Below are positions 60,140 to 64,000 of a stretch of DNA of 64,000 bases, piece by piece; positions within the stretch are counted from its first letter, which is position 1, and each line of letters begins with the position of its first letter. The stretch lies in assembly GCA_023426545.1 (NCBI GenBank), contig JAFAAN010000129.1:23422-87421 (forward strand), in the 5' to 3' direction. The position numbers were made by a program, and so were the translations under genes. The notes below the pieces were generated by a model. It made no database searches. It worked only from the letters and a program-made list of their open reading frames with translations, and was not told where the DNA came from. Source of the stretch: Pseudomonadota bacterium (GTDB taxonomy: Bacteria; Myxococcota; Myxococcia; Myxococcales; Myxococcaceae).

Positions 60140-62902
60140 TCAGAAGCTTCCTTTCACACCCACCACGGGGAGGATGGGGATGCCCGGCACCTCGTACTCG
60201 CGGCGATACCGGTAGTCGTTGAAGACGAACTCGACGTTCTTCGCGTTGTAGAGGTTCTGCACGTCGAGGTAGGCCGTGAGCGTCCAGCTCTGGAACTGCC
60301 AGCTCTTGTCCACGCGCACGTCGAGCTGGTGGAAGCCCCCGGTGCGGTCGGAGAAGTAGGGGCCGAACGTCGCGTTGAAGCTGTTGCGGTCCGCGTCATA
60401 GAGGTCATGGCCGCGCGCCAGCGGCGTCCTCGGCCGGCCGCTGGTGTAGCGGAAGCGGCCACCCAGCTCCCAGCCGTTGCCCAGCACGTAGCTGCCCACC
60501 AGCGTGAGGATGTGCGTCTGGTCCCAGGGGCTGAGCCCGTACGTCGAGTCCTCGGGCGCACTGCCTCCGCCGAAGAGGCCCCCGCCCTGGGGCCGGGGCC
60601 CCGTGCGGCCATCCTCGGCGCGGCTGAAGGTATAGGAGAGCCAGCCGGACCACTTGTCCATCGCGGAGGCGCGCTCCTTCTTCAGCATCACCTCCACGCC
60701 ATACGCGCGGCCGATGCCGTCATTGGAGTACGGCAGCGTGAAGACGCCGCCCCCCTCGTTGGTGACGAGCTGGCCAGGCGCCACGATGTTGTTGAAGCGG
60801 CGGTTGAAGAAGCCGGTGACATCCACGTTGAGCACGTCGGTGATGCGGTGCTCCACGCCCAGGCTGCTCTGGAAGGCGCGCTGGTAGGCGAGCTCCGGGT
60901 TGCCGTACGGAATGGGGATGAAGCGGAACGTCTCCGGCGGCTGGCTGTAGAGCCCCAGCGAGCCCTTGAGGTTGGTGCGCGAGGTCGCCGCGTAGCGGAC
61001 CCACAGCCGGGGGTCCAGCGCCAGGTTCCGCGTGCTCCCCACCGACTGGAGATTGCCGCGCACGCCCGGCGTGAAGGTGAAGCGCCCCACCTTCAAGTCG
61101 GCTTCGAGGAACAGCGCACCGTCGAAGGAGTTCAGGGCAATCTGCTCCTCCAACTGCTGGCCCACGGGCTCCGCGCCGGGGAAGGGCACGTATTCGAGGC
61201 CCCCCAGCGCGGGGAACGACACGTCGTAGCGCTCGTGCTCGAAGACGAGGTCCAGGCCGGTGCGGAGCGTGAGCGCGGAGGACAGCTCGATGCCCAGCAC
61301 CTCGCGGGCGCCCAGCGTGTACGTCGTGCCTTCCTGCCGCGCGAGCCCGAAGTCGATGTTGCTGCGGTCCATGCCGACGAAGGGCGTGAACACGGACCAC
61401 ATCGCGCCCTTGCGGTAGGTCCAGTCGCCCTTCACCCGGTGGAAGTTGGTCCGCGTGTCCAGCTCCAGGTCCCGCTCCGTCTTGGGACCGGTGGACACGA
61501 TGCGGAGCTGGTCATCACTGCCGAAGGCCATGATGTAGCCGGAGCTGCGCGCCCCCCCCGCCGTCGCCGCGGTGTCATCGCTGGCCGCTCCCCGCTTCGC
61601 GCCGAAGTCCACGCGAAGCTGGTAGTCCCAGTAACGCGGCACCACGGAGAGCGTGCCGCCCTCCGTCTTCGGCAGGACGGCGGGCAGAATCGTGTCGATG
61701 TAGGAACGGCGGGCGGCGGCGGCCACGCTGATGCCGTCCGTAATCGGGCTCTCCAGGAAGAAGCCCGCGTCCAGCAGGTCCACCTTCACCGAGCCGTGCA
61801 GCGTGTCCGAGGCGCCCTTGCGCGTCCCCACCTCGACGATGCCGCCCACCGCGCGGCCGTACTGGCTGCCATAGCCGCCCGGATAGAAGTCGAGCTGGTC
61901 GATGAACTCGGCGTTGACGACCGAGGGCCCGCCGAGCAGGTGGAACAGGAGGGGAATCTGGACCCCGTCCATCATCGTCGACGTCTGGCCCGGGTTCGAG
62001 CCGCGCACCAGCAGCTCGCCGGAGATGAAGGGCGCGCGCGCCACACCCGGCAGCGACTGGATGACGCGGATGGGGTCTCCGAAGGAGCCCGGCGTCTTCT
62101 GCGCCTCCTCGCGGGTGATGGTGCGGCGCACCACCTCCTTCTTCGGCCGCTCGGAGCGCACCACCGTCTCCAGGCCGCCGCCCGAAGGCGCCAGGTAGAA
62201 GTTCACCTCCGTCGTCTCGTTCGGCTTCAGGTCCTCCTTCGTCTGGTAGAGCTGGAAGCCGGAGGCCACCACGCGCACCTCGCAGACACCCGCGGGCACC
62301 TCGAGCGTGAAGCGGCCGTCGTCGTCGGACATCACCTCGGGCGCGTCCGCCTCGTCTCCGCAGCGCACGGTGGCGTTGGGCACGCGCGAGCGGCTGCCGC
62401 GCGAGATGAGCTGGCCGGTGAGCGTGGCCCTGGGCTGCTCCGCCTTCGCCTCCTCCGCGCCTTCCTCCGGCGCGGGCGCGCTGAGGGTGAAGTGGTAGAC
62501 GTACTCCACCTGCACCGCCGCGGGCACGCCGTCGACCTCGGCGGGCGAGAAGCGGAACTGGCGCACCGCCTCGGTGGCCGCCTCGTCGAAGCCGTTGCCC
62601 ACCGGCTCGGTGGGCAGCACCTCGGCCACGGAGCCGTCATCCGCGATGGTGATGATGAGCCGCACGGAGGCCGTGAGCCCCTGCGCGAGCGCCTCGGGTG
62701 GGTACTGCGCCTCCACCTGCTGAATCAGCTCGGGTGGCCGGGTGATGGTGGGCTGGGCCTGCGCTGGTGGAGCAACGGCCGCGTCCGCGGGAGGAGGGCT
62801 GGCCTGCGGCTCCTGCGCGAGCACGGGCGCCGCCAACAGGAGCGAGGCCATGGCGAGCGCGCCTCGGGCTTTCAATGTGGAGGACATGGCGTGTGCAAGC
62901 AT
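60140..62902 (-). CDS. TonB-dependent receptor with N-terminal TonB-like domain, cassette 2
   Basis: A 920-residue receptor with the same order as at 35725: signal peptide, TonB C-terminal-like domain (VEAQYPPEALAQGLTASVRLIITI; GNGFDEAATEAVRQFRF), carboxypeptidase-like domain (LEVPAGVCEVRVVASGF), ETVVRSERPKKEV (TonB-box-like), plug (VIQSLPGVARAPF; LLVRGSNPGQTSTMMDG) and barrel ending GVKGSF. The two receptors are paralogues in every domain. ATG 62902 is given, but ATG 62887 also fits and neither has a good ribosome site. TonB and ExbD genes lie upstream on the same strand. Confidence 0.9.
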   Translation of the reverse strand: MLAHAMSSTLKARGALAMASLLLAAPVLAQEPQASPPPADAAVAPPAQAQPTITRPPELIQQVEAQYPPEALAQGLTASVRLIITIADDGSVAEVLPTEPVGNGFDEAATEAVRQFRFSPAEVDGVPAAVQVEYVYHFTLSAPAPEEGAEEAKAEQPRATLTGQLISRGSRSRVPNATVRCGDEADAPEVMSDDDGRFTLEVPAGVCEVRVVASGFQLYQTKEDLKPNETTEVNFYLAPSGGGLETVVRSERPKKEVVRRTITREEAQKTPGSFGDPIRVIQSLPGVARAPFISGELLVRGSNPGQTSTMMDGVQIPLLFHLLGGPSVVNAEFIDQLDFYPGGYGSQYGRAVGGIVEVGTRKGASDTLHGSVKVDLLDAGFFLESPITDGISVAAAARRSYIDTILPAVLPKTEGGTLSVVPRYWDYQLRVDFGAKRGAASDDTAATAGGARSSGYIMAFGSDDQLRIVSTGPKTERDLELDTRTNFHRVKGDWTYRKGAMWSVFTPFVGMDRSNIDFGLARQEGTTYTLGAREVLGIELSSALTLRTGLDLVFEHERYDVSFPALGGLEYVPFPGAEPVGQQLEEQIALNSFDGALFLEADLKVGRFTFTPGVRGNLQSVGSTRNLALDPRLWVRYAATSRTNLKGSLGLYSQPPETFRFIPIPYGNPELAYQRAFQSSLGVEHRITDVLNVDVTGFFNRRFNNIVAPGQLVTNEGGGVFTLPYSNDGIGRAYGVEVMLKKERASAMDKWSGWLSYTFSRAEDGRTGPRPQGGGLFGGGSAPEDSTYGLSPWDQTHILTLVGSYVLGNGWELGGRFRYTSGRPRTPLARGHDLYDADRNSFNATFGPYFSDRTGGFHQLDVRVDKSWQFQSWTLTAYLDVQNLYNAKNVEFVFNDYRYRREYEVPGIPILPVVGVKGSF

Positions 62903-63044
62903 ACGGGTGAGGAGGTTGCCGCTCCCGCTGAAAGAGAGACGGAGCGAAGGCGAGGTGGAATCCCGGCGGCGCCTGTGGGGAGGGGTGCCCCCGACGTGCC
63001 GGGCACGCCCCCGCTCCGCCTCTCTCCCAGCGTGAGGGCCGGCA

Positions 63045-63842
63045 TCAATCGAGCAAGAAGGTGTAGGAGTATTTCATCTCCGTGGAGACGGGCTCGCCGC
63101 CCTTGATGGCGGGCTTGAAGCGGAACCGGCGGATGGCGTCCCGCGCCGCCTCGTCGAGCCCGTAGCCCGGCCCCTTGAGAATCTTCACCGCCACCACCTT
63201 GCCCTCGTGGTCGATGGTGATGGACAGCGTCACGGTGCCCTCGACGCCCGCGCGGCGCGCCTCCTCCGGATAGGGAATCTTCACCTCGGAGGCCACGGTG
63301 GGCTCCGAGTCCACCTGGTAGATGGGCGCGTACTTCGGCGCGCTGTACGCCTTCACCTCCTCGGGCGCCTTCGCGGTGGGGCCCGTCCTTCCATACAGCG
63401 TGTTGCCCACGGGCGCGGCGAAGCCTCCGGCGCTGGTGGTGGAGGACATCGACAGCCCCACCACCAGGGGCGCGGGCTTCGCGGAAGGGGGCGGCGTGTC
63501 GTTGGGCGGAGGCGGTGCGTCCACGGGCGGCGGCGCGGGCCTGGGCACCTCGGCCACCTTCACCGGGGGCGGCTTCACGGCCTTCGGCCTGGGAGGCGGC
63601 GGCTGGGGAGGCTCTGGCTTCACCTCCTCCGGAGGCGGGGGCGGAGGCGGCTTCCGCACCTCCACCATCACCATCTCGACCGGGCGCGGGGCCGCCGGAC
63701 GGGCGCGGGCGGCACCGTCGCCGAGCGCCCAGAAGCCGCCGACGTGAATCCCCAGCGACACGAACAGGAAGGCGCCCACCACGACCAGCGAGCGGTCGTG
63801 CGGGGGCACCGAGGGAGCATTGTCGAGGACCGCCTGACTCAT
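63045..63842 (-). CDS. tonB: TonB energy transducer
   Basis: A 265-residue TonB protein. One N-terminal transmembrane helix (VVVGAFLFVSLGIHVGGFWAL) is followed by a strongly Pro/Lys-rich periplasmic arm (PPPPPPPEEVKPEPPQPPPP) and a C-terminal TonB domain (EVKIPYPEEARRAGVEGTVTLSITIDHEGKVVAVKIL; GLDEAARDAIRRFRFKP). It should carry proton-motive force from ExbB/ExbD to an outer-membrane receptor. It starts 16 bases after the ExbD stop, and the fused receptor starts 142 bases on. Confidence 0.93.
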   Translation of the reverse strand: MSQAVLDNAPSVPPHDRSLVVVGAFLFVSLGIHVGGFWALGDGAARARPAAPRPVEMVMVEVRKPPPPPPPEEVKPEPPQPPPPRPKAVKPPPVKVAEVPRPAPPPVDAPPPPNDTPPPSAKPAPLVVGLSMSSTTSAGGFAAPVGNTLYGRTGPTAKAPEEVKAYSAPKYAPIYQVDSEPTVASEVKIPYPEEARRAGVEGTVTLSITIDHEGKVVAVKILKGPGYGLDEAARDAIRRFRFKPAIKGGEPVSTEMKYSYTFLLD

Positions 63843-63858
63843 GGACTGACGCCTCGCC

Positions 63859-64000
63859 TCAGGGCACGGGGGCCGCGGCCGCGGGGGCCACGTCCTTCTC
63901 GATGTTGAGCGCGAACTTCGCGATGCCCTGCCCCTTCACCACGTCGATGAGCCGCATGACGCGGCCGTAGGGCAGGGACTGGTCGGCGCTGATGATGGCG
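63859..64000 (-). CDS. exbD: ExbD/TolR-family protein, C-terminal part only
   Basis: The last 46 residues of an ExbD/TolR-like protein, cut by the window edge. The visible end is the periplasmic domain (IISADQSLPYGRVMRLIDVVKGQGIAKFALN) with the usual D and PYG block, followed by an Ala/Pro-rich tail. Its transmembrane helix lies outside. The TonB gene begins 16 bases after its stop, so it is part of the same operon. ExbB is expected further along. Confidence 0.85.
   Translation of the reverse strand, partial: AIISADQSLPYGRVMRLIDVVKGQGIAKFALNIEKDVAPAAAAPVP

Noticed and set aside
57301..63106. Two long plus-strand open frames (57301-60222 and 59984-63106) opposite the receptor and caspase genes
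   Set aside because: Same G/C shadow effect; translations are Arg/His/Ala-rich without motifs and cover well-defined minus-strand proteins.

Overview
The window is high-GC DNA with long genes and strong G/C third-position bias. Its content is typical of a myxobacterium (Myxococcaceae such as Myxococcus or Corallococcus). It has two Ser/Thr kinases with a C-terminal membrane helix, an FHA protein, a PilZ protein, a chemoreceptor, an S46 peptidase, many lipoproteins, myxobacterial Cys-rich repeats, and TonB-dependent receptors with an extra TonB-like domain. The genus is inferred from this style, not from a marker gene. I saw no tRNA, rRNA, CRISPR array, transposase or phage gene.

Layout. 1-2.7 kb: membrane phosphoesterase, TetR regulator, and an unusually AT-rich HEAT-repeat gene. 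2.7-12.5 kb: a giant secreted amidohydrolase lipoprotein, an ATP-grasp enzyme, an esterase lipoprotein, an FHA protein facing a Ser/Thr kinase, and a small frameshifted Cys-rich gene. 12.6-18.5 kb: host-attachment-like protein, chemoreceptor, coupled HAD hydrolase and glycosyltransferase, lipoprotein, GST, and a cyclase-like domain with an altered metal site. 18.8-29.6 kb: second kinase, S46 peptidase, lipase, TonB-like protein, an AraC/VOC pair of less biased composition, hotdog protein, Dps, and a coupled SDR-GST pair. 29.7-34.8 kb: SelO, pyrophosphatase plus CHAD protein (a polyphosphate-type pair), outer-membrane DUF2490 protein, Hsp70-like protein.

34.8-39.8 kb and 57.0-64.0 kb hold two versions of one arrangement. 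A receptor with an N-terminal TonB C-terminal-like domain, a carboxypeptidase-like domain, a plug and a barrel is followed within 1-2 bases by a lipoprotein. The two lipoproteins share short conserved blocks. The second copy also has ExbD and TonB upstream, and downstream a secreted caspase-like protease joined to a C-terminal repeat region. I regard this as the best candidate for an undescribed envelope system.

40.0-48.8 kb looks like a small biosynthetic locus. A KASIII-type enzyme and a YbhN-type membrane protein lie on the minus strand. Across a 620-base gap, a tightly packed plus-strand operon encodes an alpha-oxoamine synthase, a membrane fatty-acid hydroxylase/sterol-desaturase family protein, two related GNAT/FemAB-like acyltransferases and a formyltransferase-fold enzyme. 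A modified amino-lipid or sphingolipid-like product is a reasonable inference. The remainder (48.8-57.0 kb) holds a Trp-rich lipoprotein, PilZ protein, M11-type metalloprotease, glutathione-independent formaldehyde dehydrogenase, erythromycin-esterase-like protein, SnoaL-like protein and an alpha/beta hydrolase.
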